In this document: positions 1 to 6,949 of the stretch, in pieces
Numbering within the stretch: position 1 is the first letter of the stretch
How the letters are laid out: every line of letters starts with the position of its first letter
Assembly (NCBI GenBank): GCA_963804045.1
Contig: CAWDOR010000009.1
Coordinates: 62,001 to 126,000, forward strand
DNA: 64,000 nucleotides
Reading direction: 5' to 3'
From: Rhodoblastus sp963804045
GTDB taxonomy: Bacteria > Pseudomonadota > Alphaproteobacteria > Rhizobiales > Beijerinckiaceae
Notes under the pieces: generated by a model
The model's input: only the letters and a program-made list of their open reading frames with translations
Told to the model about the DNA's origin: nothing
Databases searched by the model: none
Program-made: the position numbers and the translations under genes

Positions 1-2453
1 GCGTCGCCGGGCTGATGCGCGACATTGGCCTCGCGCCTTTCGCCAAGAGATTATGTTCGCAATTGTCCGGCGGCATGAAACAAAAACTCGGCCTGTGCTG
101 CGCCTTGATCCACGATCCCGAACTGTTGATCCTCGACGAGCCGACCACCGGCGTCGATCCGCTGTCGCGCCGGCAGTTCTGGGAGCTGGTGGACAATATG
201 CGGCGCACGGCGCGCCGCGGCAGCGGCGCGCCGCAAACAGCGACAAAGACCGGGCGCCGCGGCAGCGGCGCGCCGCAAACAGCGACAAAGACCGCGCGGG
301 GCGCCGGCGGCGAGGTAAAAGAGATGAGCGTGATCGTCGCCACCGCCTATATGGAGGAGGCCGAGCGTTTCGACTTTTTGATCGTCATGAACGACGGGCG
401 GATTTTGGCGACCGGCGCGCCCGGAGAAATCAAGGCGCGCACCGGAACCTCCAGCATTGAGGACGCCTTTGTCGCGCTGCTGCCGGAGGACGGCGCGCGG
501 AAAAAACTGGAGATTCCGCCCCGCCGCGACGATGGCGGCGCCCCGGTGATTTCGGCGCGGGGGCTGACGAAAAAATTCGGCGATTTCGTCGCGGTCGATC
601 ATGTCGATCTCGACATCGACAGGGGCGAGATTTTCGGCTTTCTCGGCTCCAATGGCTGCGGCAAGACCACGGTGATGAAAATGCTCACCGGCCTGCTCGA
701 AGCCAGCGGCGGCGAGGCTTTGCTGTTCGGCGCAAGCGTCGAGGCCGGGGGCATGTCGGCGCGCCGGCGCGTCGGCTATATGTCGCAGGGCTTTTCGCTC
801 TATGCCGAATTGACGGTGCAGCAGAATCTCGATCTGCACGCCCGGCTGTTCGCCCTCTCCCCGGCGCAAGGCAAGGCGCGGATCGGCGAATTATTGACCC
901 GTTTCGGCCTCGAGGACCACAAAAACGCGCTGGCCGCCGATCTGCCGCTCGGCCTGCGCCAGCGCCTGTCGCTGGCCGTGGCCCTGGTCCATGAGCCGGA
1001 TCTGCTGATCCTCGACGAGCCGACCTCGGGCGTCGATCCCGTGGCGCGCGACGAATTCTGGGCGCAGCTGGTCGAATTGTCGCGCAACCAGGGCGTGACC
1101 ATTTTCATGTCGACGCATTTCATGAATGAGGCGGCGCGCTGCGACCGCATCTCGCTGATGGATTCAGGAAAAGTGCTGGCGACGGGAACGCCCGCCGAAC
1201 TGGTCGCCGCCAGAGGAGTCGAAAATCTCGAAGACGCCTTTATCTCCTATCTCGAAGAGGCCGGCGCGGCGCGGCCTCAGACCGCGGCGGCCGCGCCCAT
1301 CGCCAGCACGGCGCCGCAAAAGAATCCGGCCTTCAGCCTGCGGCGGATGATGGCCTATACGATCCGCGAAGTGCTGGAATTGTCGCGCGATCCGATTCGG
1401 CTGTCCTATGCGATCTTCGGCCCCGCCGTGCTGCTGCTGGTGCTCGGTTTCGGCATCACCACGGATGTGGATTCGCTGACTTTCGCCGCCTTCGACCGCG
1501 ACAATTCCTTCTACAGCCGCGCCTATTTGAGCGAAGTGCGCGGCTCCTCCTATTTTCTCGAGCAACCGCCGATCCGTGACGATCGCGACCTCGACGAGCG
1601 GCTGATCGGCGGCAAGGTCAGCGCCGCCATCGAGATCCCGCCAGGTTTTGGCCGCGACATCAGGAAAGGCGAGCCGACCGAGGTTTCCGTCTCGATCGAC
1701 GGGGCCATGCCGTTCCGCGCCGAAACCATCCACGGCTATCTGACCGCCGTCCACCAACAATTCGTCAACGATCCAGCGATCCACGGCTTTGCCGCGGCCC
1801 CGGCGGCGCCGGCCAATATCGAGACGCGCTTCCGCTACAATCAGGATTTCGACTCCATCTACGCCATGGTCCCCGGCGCCATAGCCCTGCAACTGGCGTT
1901 GATCCCCGCGATTCTGATGGCGCTAGCCATCGTCCGCGAAAAGGAGCTGGGCTCCATCACCAATCTCTATGTGACCCCGGTGACGCGGCTGGAGTTCCTG
2001 CTCGGCAAGCAATTGCCCTATATTGCCCTGGCCTTCGTCGATTTCATCATCATGTATCTGATGGCGCTCTATATTTTCGACGTGCCGCTCAAGGGCGGCT
2101 TCGCCATATTGGCGCTGGGCGCCTTGGTTTATGTCGCCGCCTCGACCGGTTATGGCATGGTGATTTCCGCCTTCACCAACACCCAGATCGCCGCCTTGTT
2201 CGGCACGGCCATTCTGACCATCCTGCCGGCCAGCATGTTTGCGGGCATGTCGACGCCGGCGGCCTCGATCACCGGCTTCGGCCGTTACATGGGCGAGGTG
2301 TTTCCCATGACCTATTTCCTGCCGATTTGCGTCGGCGCCTTCACCAAGGGCCTGGGTTTCGCCGATCTTTCCGGCCATCTGGCGAAACTGGCGCTATTTT
2401 TCCCGGCTCTGGTGGGCTTGAGCCTGATCCTGCTGCGCAAACAGGAAAAATAA
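1..2453 (+). CDS. rbbA: RbbA-like ABC transporter, two ATPase domains fused to an ABC-2 permease (5' truncated)
   Basis: The reading frame is open to the left window edge, so the N-terminus, including Walker A of the first ATPase domain, is missing. Numbering from the first visible Met, the first domain shows LSGGMKQ (about 17-23), Walker B LLILDEP (37-43) and a degenerate H-loop (ATAYMEEAERFD). The second has Walker A GSNGCGKTT (211-219), a divergent signature LPLGLRQ and LLILDEPTSGVDP. The C-terminal half, from about residue 440, is an ABC-2 permease with several membrane helices. The two-ATPase-plus-permease order and the non-canonical H-loop match the RbbA/YhiH family, which usually works with an HlyD-like adaptor and a YhhJ-like permease. 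The next gene is that permease and overlaps by TAATG. A two-unit, 42-base in-frame repeat swells the loop after the first Walker B. The substrate is unknown. Confidence 0.85.
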   Translation, partial: VAGLMRDIGLAPFAKRLCSQLSGGMKQKLGLCCALIHDPELLILDEPTTGVDPLSRRQFWELVDNMRRTARRGSGAPQTATKTGRRGSGAPQTATKTARGAGGEVKEMSVIVATAYMEEAERFDFLIVMNDGRILATGAPGEIKARTGTSSIEDAFVALLPEDGARKKLEIPPRRDDGGAPVISARGLTKKFGDFVAVDHVDLDIDRGEIFGFLGSNGCGKTTVMKMLTGLLEASGGEALLFGASVEAGGMSARRRVGYMSQGFSLYAELTVQQNLDLHARLFALSPAQGKARIGELLTRFGLEDHKNALAADLPLGLRQRLSLAVALVHEPDLLILDEPTSGVDPVARDEFWAQLVELSRNQGVTIFMSTHFMNEAARCDRISLMDSGKVLATGTPAELVAARGVENLEDAFISYLEEAGAARPQTAAAAPIASTAPQKNPAFSLRRMMAYTIREVLELSRDPIRLSYAIFGPAVLLLVLGFGITTDVDSLTFAAFDRDNSFYSRAYLSEVRGSSYFLEQPPIRDDRDLDERLIGGKVSAAIEIPPGFGRDIRKGEPTEVSVSIDGAMPFRAETIHGYLTAVHQQFVNDPAIHGFAAAPAAPANIETRFRYNQDFDSIYAMVPGAIALQLALIPAILMALAIVREKELGSITNLYVTPVTRLEFLLGKQLPYIALAFVDFIIMYLMALYIFDVPLKGGFAILALGALVYVAASTGYGMVISAFTNTQIAALFGTAILTILPASMFAGMSTPAASITGFGRYMGEVFPMTYFLPICVGAFTKGLGFADLSGHLAKLALFFPALVGLSLILLRKQEK
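212..294 (+). repeat. 42-bp tandem duplication with an internal palindrome, in frame within rbbA
   Basis: Two copies of a 41-base identical stretch (212-252 and 254-294) follow each other with a period of 42. Each copy contains an inverted repeat with arms of about 8 bases (CGCGCCGC / GCGGCGCG) around a GGCA loop. It translates as two copies of RRGSGAPQTATKT plus one residue, in the linker between Walker B and the H-loop of the first ATPase domain. As recalled, E. coli RbbA has a much shorter linker here, so this looks like an inserted and duplicated element that keeps the frame. Confidence 0.8.
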
Positions 2454-3577
2454 TGCAGACATTGAAGAACATCTTCTGGCTGGGAACCAAGGAGCTGCGC
2501 AGCTTCTTCCGCGATTGGGTGCTGCTCGGCCTGGTGATCTATTCCTTCTCGCTGGCGATCATCGCCCAGGCGCAGAGCAATTCCCAGGAGCTGCACAATG
2601 CGGCGATCGCCATAGCCGACGAGGATAATTCCGAACTTTCGGGCCGGCTCGGGCGCGCCTTCCTGCCGCCCTATTTCCTGCCGGCGCATTATGTCTCGCA
2701 GGGAGAAATCGACCGGCTGATGGATGTCGGCGCCTATACGTTCATCCTCGACATCCCCCCCAATTTCCAACGCGATTTTTCGGGCGGCAGGCGCCCCGTC
2801 CTGCAACTCAATGTCGACGCCACCGCCATGGTCCAGGCCGGGATCGGCTCCGGCTACGCCGCGCAGATCCTCTCCGACGAACTGGCCAAATTCCAGACCC
2901 GCCAGGACCATCCGGCGCCCGAAAAAATCAGCCAGACCGTGCGTATCCGCTTCAATCCCAATCTGGTCACCGCCTGGTTCACCAGCGTCATGGGCATCAT
3001 CTCCTCGGTCACCATGCTGGCGATCATTCTCGCCGGCGCGGCGGTGGTGCGCGAGCGCGAGCATGGCACGGTCGAGCATCTGCTGGTCATGCCGGTGACG
3101 CCTTTCGAAATCGCCTTCTCCAAAATCTGGGCCAATAGCCTGATCATCGTCGGCGCGGTGGGCCTGTCGCTTGTTTTCGTCGTCCAGCGCCTGCTGGCTA
3201 TCCCCATCGCCGGCTCCGTGCCTTTGTTCCTGTGCGGCGCGGCCTTGTATCTGTTCTTCGCCACCTCGATCGGCGTGTTTCTCGCCACCATCGCCCGCAC
3301 CATGCCGCAACTTGGCCTGCTCTATCTGCTGGTCGCCGTGCCGCTGAACCTGCTGTCAGGCGGCAATACCCCGCTGGAATCCATGCCGCCGCTGCTGCGC
3401 AACATCATGCAATTGTCGCCCTCCACCCATTTTGTCGCGGTGGCCCAGGCCATTTTGTATCGCGGCGCCGGTTTCGATCTGGTCTGGCCGCGTTTTTTGG
3501 CCATGGTGGCGATCGGCGGAATTTTTCTCGCCCTGAGCGTCTGGCGGTTCAGGAGCGTGTCGTCGCAGACCGGATGA
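2453..3577 (+). CDS. ABC-2 type transporter permease (YhhJ-like)
   Basis: A 374-residue integral membrane protein with an N-terminal helix near residues 20-40, a long periplasmic loop and five or six C-terminal helices, the usual ABC-2 permease plan. The start ATG overlaps the stop of the preceding RbbA-like gene (TAATG), so the two are translationally coupled. In the known family the permease pairs with the RbbA fusion and an HlyD-type adaptor to form an exporter; the adaptor would lie left of the window. Its helices are GC-rich and otherwise unremarkable. The transported compound cannot be read from the sequence. Confidence 0.85.
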   Translation: MQTLKNIFWLGTKELRSFFRDWVLLGLVIYSFSLAIIAQAQSNSQELHNAAIAIADEDNSELSGRLGRAFLPPYFLPAHYVSQGEIDRLMDVGAYTFILDIPPNFQRDFSGGRRPVLQLNVDATAMVQAGIGSGYAAQILSDELAKFQTRQDHPAPEKISQTVRIRFNPNLVTAWFTSVMGIISSVTMLAIILAGAAVVREREHGTVEHLLVMPVTPFEIAFSKIWANSLIIVGAVGLSLVFVVQRLLAIPIAGSVPLFLCGAALYLFFATSIGVFLATIARTMPQLGLLYLLVAVPLNLLSGGNTPLESMPPLLRNIMQLSPSTHFVAVAQAILYRGAGFDLVWPRFLAMVAIGGIFLALSVWRFRSVSSQTG

Positions 3578-3626
3578 ATTGGCCCCAAACTTGCTTAGTT
3601 TTTAAGCAAAGCCATCGGGGACCGAC

Positions 3627-3863
3627 ATGCCGCTCTATTCCTACCATTGCGCCGCCTGCGAGACAGATTCGGAACTGCTGATGCGCGCCGAGGAAACCGC
3701 GCTGTGTCCGGCCTGTGGCAGCGACAGGATGGAGCGCCTGCCCTCCTGGCTGGCGCCGGAACTGAAATCCGACAAGATTCGCAAGGCCTGGCGCGCCAAG
3801 GCGGCGCGCGAGGGCGATATGTCGAATTTCTCCAAGAAGGAACAGACAAGCTTCAAGAAGTGA
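3627..3863 (+). CDS. FmdB family zinc-ribbon protein
   Basis: A 78-residue protein starting MPLYSYHC with two cysteine pairs (CAAC near residues 8-11 and CPAC near 29-32) that form a small zinc ribbon, followed by a basic tail. This matches the FmdB/CxxC zinc-ribbon family, named after a putative regulator of formamidase expression but of unproven function in most bacteria. It stands alone, 49 bases after the ABC permease and convergent with the next gene. Confidence 0.75.
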   Translation: MPLYSYHCAACETDSELLMRAEETALCPACGSDRMERLPSWLAPELKSDKIRKAWRAKAAREGDMSNFSKKEQTSFKK

Positions 3864-3872
3864 GACGGCGTT

Positions 3873-4301
3873 TCAGCCGATGCGCGTCGCCACCAGCGAC
3901 AATGCCCTGCCGCGCCCTGGCGGCGCCTCTGCGACTTCGTCCGGCCCCGCCCCACCCAGCCGCACCTTTTCCCGCGCCAGAATCGCGCCGGCGTCGAGAC
4001 TGGCGATGGAGCGCGCGAGATCGACGGGGATGTCGCCGGCCAGTTGCAGCATCAGGTAGCGGGCGCAGCAGACGCGCAGGAAAGAGGCGAAATTTTCCAC
4101 CTCGCCCTGGGCCTCCTGAAGCTCCTCATAGAGCCGGGCGAGGATTTCACTGAGGCTGAGCGAATCGCGAGCGGCGATTTCCTCCAGCAGGCGCCAGTAG
4201 ATGTTTTCCAGACGGATGCTGGTGGCGTAGCCATGCAGCCGCACCGAACGCAATTTGCTGCGCCACAGGGCCGGATCGGCCTTGATGAACAATTGACACA
4301 T
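3873..4301 (-). CDS. Ribbon-helix-helix domain protein
   Basis: A 142-residue protein with an N-terminal segment (KLRSVRLHGYATSIRLE) followed by helices, matching the RHH_4-type ribbon-helix-helix domain found in short alphaproteobacterial proteins. It could bind DNA, but no partner or operator is evident. The C-terminus is Gly/Ala/Pro-rich and probably disordered. It is monocistronic and convergent with the fmdB-like gene (9 bases apart). Function is inferred from the fold only. Confidence 0.65.
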   Translation of the reverse strand: MCQLFIKADPALWRSKLRSVRLHGYATSIRLENIYWRLLEEIAARDSLSLSEILARLYEELQEAQGEVENFASFLRVCCARYLMLQLAGDIPVDLARSIASLDAGAILAREKVRLGGAGPDEVAEAPPGRGRALSLVATRIG

Positions 4302-4340
4302 GAGCGCCTCCGCATCGCCGCAGCAAAATAGCTACAGCCC

Positions 4341-4371
4341 GTTCGGCGATCTCCGGCTCACCGAACAGGCG
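4341..4371. repeat. Degenerate copy of a dispersed hairpin repeat (second copy at 40102-40139)
   Basis: Contains CCGTTCGG and CTCACCGAAC around CTCCGG, an imperfect inverted repeat. The same core with the same CTCCGG centre recurs as a perfect hairpin at 40102-40139. In both places a second, longer palindrome follows about 20 bases further on. Confidence 0.6.
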
Positions 4372-4389
4372 CTAGTCTTTTGTTTTGTC

Positions 4390-4433
4390 GCATATTCTTG
4401 CCCGAAAACCGCACACACTTTTCGGGAATATGC
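4390..4433. repeat. Rhizobiales-type intergenic palindromic repeat
   Basis: An inverted repeat with outer arms GCATATTC / GAATATGC and inner arms CCGAAAA / TTTTCGG around a short loop. This pattern, a GCAT...ATGC palindrome with an inner CCGAAAA/TTTTCGG stem, is a familiar dispersed intergenic element in Hyphomicrobiales genomes. A related element lies at 40155-40201. Confidence 0.65.
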
Positions 4434-4439
4434 GCTAAA

Positions 4440-4465
4440 GGCGCGGGCTTTGGCAAACCCGCGCC
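4440..4465 (-). terminator. Probable intrinsic terminator of the DJ-1/PfpI gene
   Basis: Eight-base perfect GC arms (GGCGCGGG / CCCGCGCC) around a ten-base loop, followed on the minus strand by a short TTTA run, just beyond the stop codon of the DJ-1-like gene. The U tract is short, so efficiency is uncertain. Confidence 0.5.
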
Positions 4466-4487
4466 GATCAATTCCGCGTGACGGACT

Positions 4488-5090
4488 TCAAGCCGCCTTG
4501 GCGAGACCCGTTTCGCCAATCCCGAGGCCGACCAGTCCCAGAAATTGTCGCAGCCAGGCGGGATGCGCCGGCCAGGCCGGGGCGGTGACGAGATTACCGT
4601 CGGTTACGGCGGCGTCTATGGCGATATCGGCAAAAACAGCGCCAGCCAGCTCCACTTCCGGGCGGCAGGCGGGATAGGCCGACACGCGGCGGCCCTGGAG
4701 CACTCCGGCGGGCGCGAGCAATTGCGCGCCATGGCAGATGGCCGCGACCGGCTTGTTGGCGTCGAAGAAATGCCTGACCATCGCCAGCACCGAGGCGTCG
4801 AGCCGCAAATATTCCGGCGCGCGTCCGCCCGGGATCACCAGGGCGTCGTAGCTCTCCAGCTTGACGTCCGCATAGGTGGCGTTGAGCGCGAAATTATGGC
4901 CGCGCTTTTCGCTATAGGTCTGCTGGCCCTCGAAATCATGGATGGCCGTGGCGATCGAATCGCCCGCCGCCTTGCCGGGGCAGACGGCATGGACCTTGTG
5001 GCCGACCGCCAGCAGCGTCTGGAAGGGGACCATGACTTCGTAATCCTCGACGAAATCGCCGACGATCATCAAAATAGTTTTGGCGCTCAT
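4488..5090 (-). CDS. DJ-1/PfpI family protein
   Basis: A 200-residue flavodoxin-like protein of the DJ-1/PfpI class I glutamine amidotransferase-like superfamily. It has the nucleophile-elbow motif AAICHGAQ with the reactive Cys near residue 118 and an N-terminal TILMIVGDFVEDYE strand containing the conserved acidic residue. Family members act as proteases, glyoxalase III-type enzymes or stress chaperones; which applies here cannot be decided. The length is normal. A GGAGG-like ribosome binding site lies before the ATG. The gene is monocistronic and ends near a hairpin. Confidence 0.8.
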   Translation of the reverse strand: MSAKTILMIVGDFVEDYEVMVPFQTLLAVGHKVHAVCPGKAAGDSIATAIHDFEGQQTYSEKRGHNFALNATYADVKLESYDALVIPGGRAPEYLRLDASVLAMVRHFFDANKPVAAICHGAQLLAPAGVLQGRRVSAYPACRPEVELAGAVFADIAIDAAVTDGNLVTAPAWPAHPAWLRQFLGLVGLGIGETGLAKAA

Positions 5091-5185
5091 TCTTTCCTCC
5101 CTCGCGCTTTTTTTGCGCGTACGGAGGAGAGAATGGCGCCAATGGAAGTTTTCGGGTGTTACCCCGCTATTTCAACGGGGATTTA

Positions 5186-5271
5186 CCTCTGCCGAGGGCT
5201 TTGGACTTTGTCGACAAGCTCTAAGCCTGTCGAAAACTTGGGATTTGTCGACAAGCTTAGAGCTTGTCGAC
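5186..5271. repeat. Repeat cluster overlapping the 3' end of nusG
   Basis: Holds a 13-base palindromic core CCTCTGCCGAGGG (5186-5198), then GTCGACAAGCTCTAAGCCTGTCGA (about 5207-5230), then a perfect inverted repeat with 11-base arms GTCGACAAGCT / AGCTTGTCGAC around TAG (5247-5271). The last covers the nusG stop codon and its final codons. The second and third units are direct copies about 40 bases apart. No U tract follows on the minus strand, so it is not a classical terminator. Confidence 0.6.
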
Positions 5272-5787
5272 CTGCCCATATTCCAGCTCGACCGGCGTGG
5301 CGCGGCCGAAGATCGACACCGCCACTTTGACGCGCGAGCGGCTTTCGTCCACCTCTTCCACCAGTCCCTCGAAAGAGGCGAAGGGGCCGTCGTTGACGCG
5401 GACCTTCTCGCCGACCTCGAAGCTGACAGTGGTCTTGGGACGATCGACGCCCTCGGCGACCTGGCCCTTGATCCGCAGCGCCTCATGTTCGGGAATCGGG
5501 AAAGGCTTGTTGTCCTGTCCCAGGAAGCCCGTGACCTTGGCAGTGTTCTTGATGAGATTGAACACATGGTCGGTCAGGTCGCATTTGACCAGGACATAGC
5601 CGGGGAAGAATTTGCGCTCGGCGTTGAATTTGCGGCCGCGGCGCACTTCCACGACCTGTTCGGTCGGCACCAGGATTTCCTCGAATTTATCGCTCAGGCC
5701 GCGCTGCGCCGCGCCTTCGCGGATGGCCTCGGCGACCTTTTTCTCGAAATTCGAATAGGCGTGAACAATATACCAGCGTTTGGTCAT
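5257..5787 (-). CDS. nusG: Transcription termination/antitermination protein NusG
   Basis: A 176-residue protein with the NusG N-terminal domain (start TKRWYIVHAYSNFEKKVAEAI) and a C-terminal KOW domain (VGEKVRVNDGPFASFEGLVEEV). NusG binds RNA polymerase, supports processive elongation and links to Rho or the ribosome. It lies directly downstream of secE, the conserved bacterial order. Its last codons, ending GQVDKL and the stop, are embedded in a perfect inverted repeat. Length and motifs are complete. Confidence 0.95.
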   Translation of the reverse strand: MTKRWYIVHAYSNFEKKVAEAIREGAAQRGLSDKFEEILVPTEQVVEVRRGRKFNAERKFFPGYVLVKCDLTDHVFNLIKNTAKVTGFLGQDNKPFPIPEHEALRIKGQVAEGVDRPKTTVSFEVGEKVRVNDGPFASFEGLVEEVDESRSRVKVAVSIFGRATPVELEYGQVDKL

Positions 5788-5805
5788 CTATCTAAATCCC
5801 GAGCC

Positions 5806-6000
5806 TTATTGGCCGCCGAAGCCGAGAATGATGCGCACGGCGACGCGAATGATCTGATCGACCGAAAGGAAAAAGAACGAGGCCAGCACCACCATCAGCG
5901 CGACCATGGCCGTGGTGATCAGCGTCTCGCGCCGCGACGGCCAGGTCACCTTATTGGCTTCGGAACGCACGTCCTGAAGGAAATTGAACGGATTGGCCAT
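5806..6000 (-). CDS. secE: Preprotein translocase subunit SecE
   Basis: A 64-residue protein with a short cytoplasmic start (MANPFNFLQDVRSEANKVTWPSRRET), the conserved SecE amphipathic segment KVTWPSR, and one C-terminal membrane helix. It is the essential clamp subunit of the SecYEG channel. The ATG is chosen because translation from here gives the full conserved N-terminus; a longer open frame upstream has no such features. nusG follows after 18 bases. The tRNA-Trp gene often found before secE in related bacteria is not seen. Confidence 0.92.
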   Translation of the reverse strand: MANPFNFLQDVRSEANKVTWPSRRETLITTAMVALMVVLASFFFLSVDQIIRVAVRIILGFGGQ

Positions 6001-6118
6001 TTGGGTTCCGGCTCTGTTCGTTTGTCGCCGCCGCCCGCATTTCCCATGGAGATCGCGGCTGGCGGCAAGCTGAAAGTAAGCGGGCGCGGGACCTTTCGGT
6101 CGCGCGCCACGTCCGGTC

Positions 6119-6147
6119 CTTATAGCGCGGGCTTTCTCCGCAGCCAA
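6119..6147 (-). promoter_or_regulatory. Predicted sigma-70 promoter of secE-nusG
   Basis: On the minus strand TTGGCT (6142-6147) is separated by 17 bases from TATAAG (6119-6124), close to the housekeeping consensus. It lies in the 150-base gap between terC and secE, about 110 bases before the secE start. Confidence 0.5.
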
Positions 6148-6152
6148 GAACT

Positions 6153-6920
6153 TTATTCGGGCCCCCGCCGGGCCCGCCGCGCCCATTGGTTGAGCCCCTC
6201 GACCAGCAGCGAGAAGCCGATGGCGCCATAAATAAAACCCTTTGGCACGGGGTAGCCAAAACCGTCGGCGATCAGGGTCATGCCGATCAGCAGCAAAAAG
6301 CTCAAAGCCAGCATTTTGACCGTCGGATGGGCCTGGATGAAGCGGCTGAGCGGCCCTGAGGCCCAGATCATCAAGAGCACCGCGACAATCACCGCCGCCG
6401 CCATGACGGCGAGATCGTCGGCGACGCCCAGCGCGGTGAGCACGCTGTCGAAGGAAAAGACAATATCGAGCAGGCCGATCTGCACGATCACCCAGGCCAG
6501 CCCCCTGCGGCCCGACTGGCGCAGGGCCTCCAGTTCGTCGGGGTGGATTTCCTCGTGAATTTCCGAGGTCGCCTTGTAGAGCAGGAACAGCCCGCCCGCC
6601 GCGAGAATCAGGTCGCGCCCGGAAAACCCATGGTTGAACAAAGTGAACCAGGGCGCCGTCAGCCGGGTCAGCCAGAACAGCGAGCCAAGCAGCGCCAGCC
6701 GGAAAATGACCGCCAGGACGAGGCCCAGCCGCGCGGCCAATGCCTGTTTTTCCCTTGGCAGGCCCTCGACCGCGAGGGCGACGAAGACGAGATTGTCCAC
6801 GCCCAGCACGATTTCCAGCGCGGTCAGCGTCAACAGGCTGAGCCAGGCCTGAGGATGGGCGAAAGTGGCGAAAAAGGTCAAGGAGGGCGTTCCGGAGGAT
6901 TCGACAACTGGTCGATTCAA
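6153..6920 (-). CDS. TerC family integral membrane protein
   Basis: A 255-residue protein with about seven membrane helices and the TerC signatures LEIVLGVDNLVFVAL near the N-terminus and DIVFSFDSVLTALGV in the middle. These acidic motifs are conserved in TerC/Alx-type proteins, which are linked to metal (manganese) export or tellurium resistance. It follows hupT by 29 bases on the same strand and could be cotranscribed with the end of the hydrogenase operon, though a functional tie is not evident. Confidence 0.85.
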   Translation of the reverse strand: MNRPVVESSGTPSLTFFATFAHPQAWLSLLTLTALEIVLGVDNLVFVALAVEGLPREKQALAARLGLVLAVIFRLALLGSLFWLTRLTAPWFTLFNHGFSGRDLILAAGGLFLLYKATSEIHEEIHPDELEALRQSGRRGLAWVIVQIGLLDIVFSFDSVLTALGVADDLAVMAAAVIVAVLLMIWASGPLSRFIQAHPTVKMLALSFLLLIGMTLIADGFGYPVPKGFIYGAIGFSLLVEGLNQWARRARRGPE

Positions 6921-6949
6921 ACCAAAACGCGGTCAAGGGCAAGCATTCT

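Noticed and set aside
6001..6152. tRNA-Trp gene expected before secE
   Set aside because: No cloverleaf or CCA anticodon arm is visible; the interval fits a promoter and leader.
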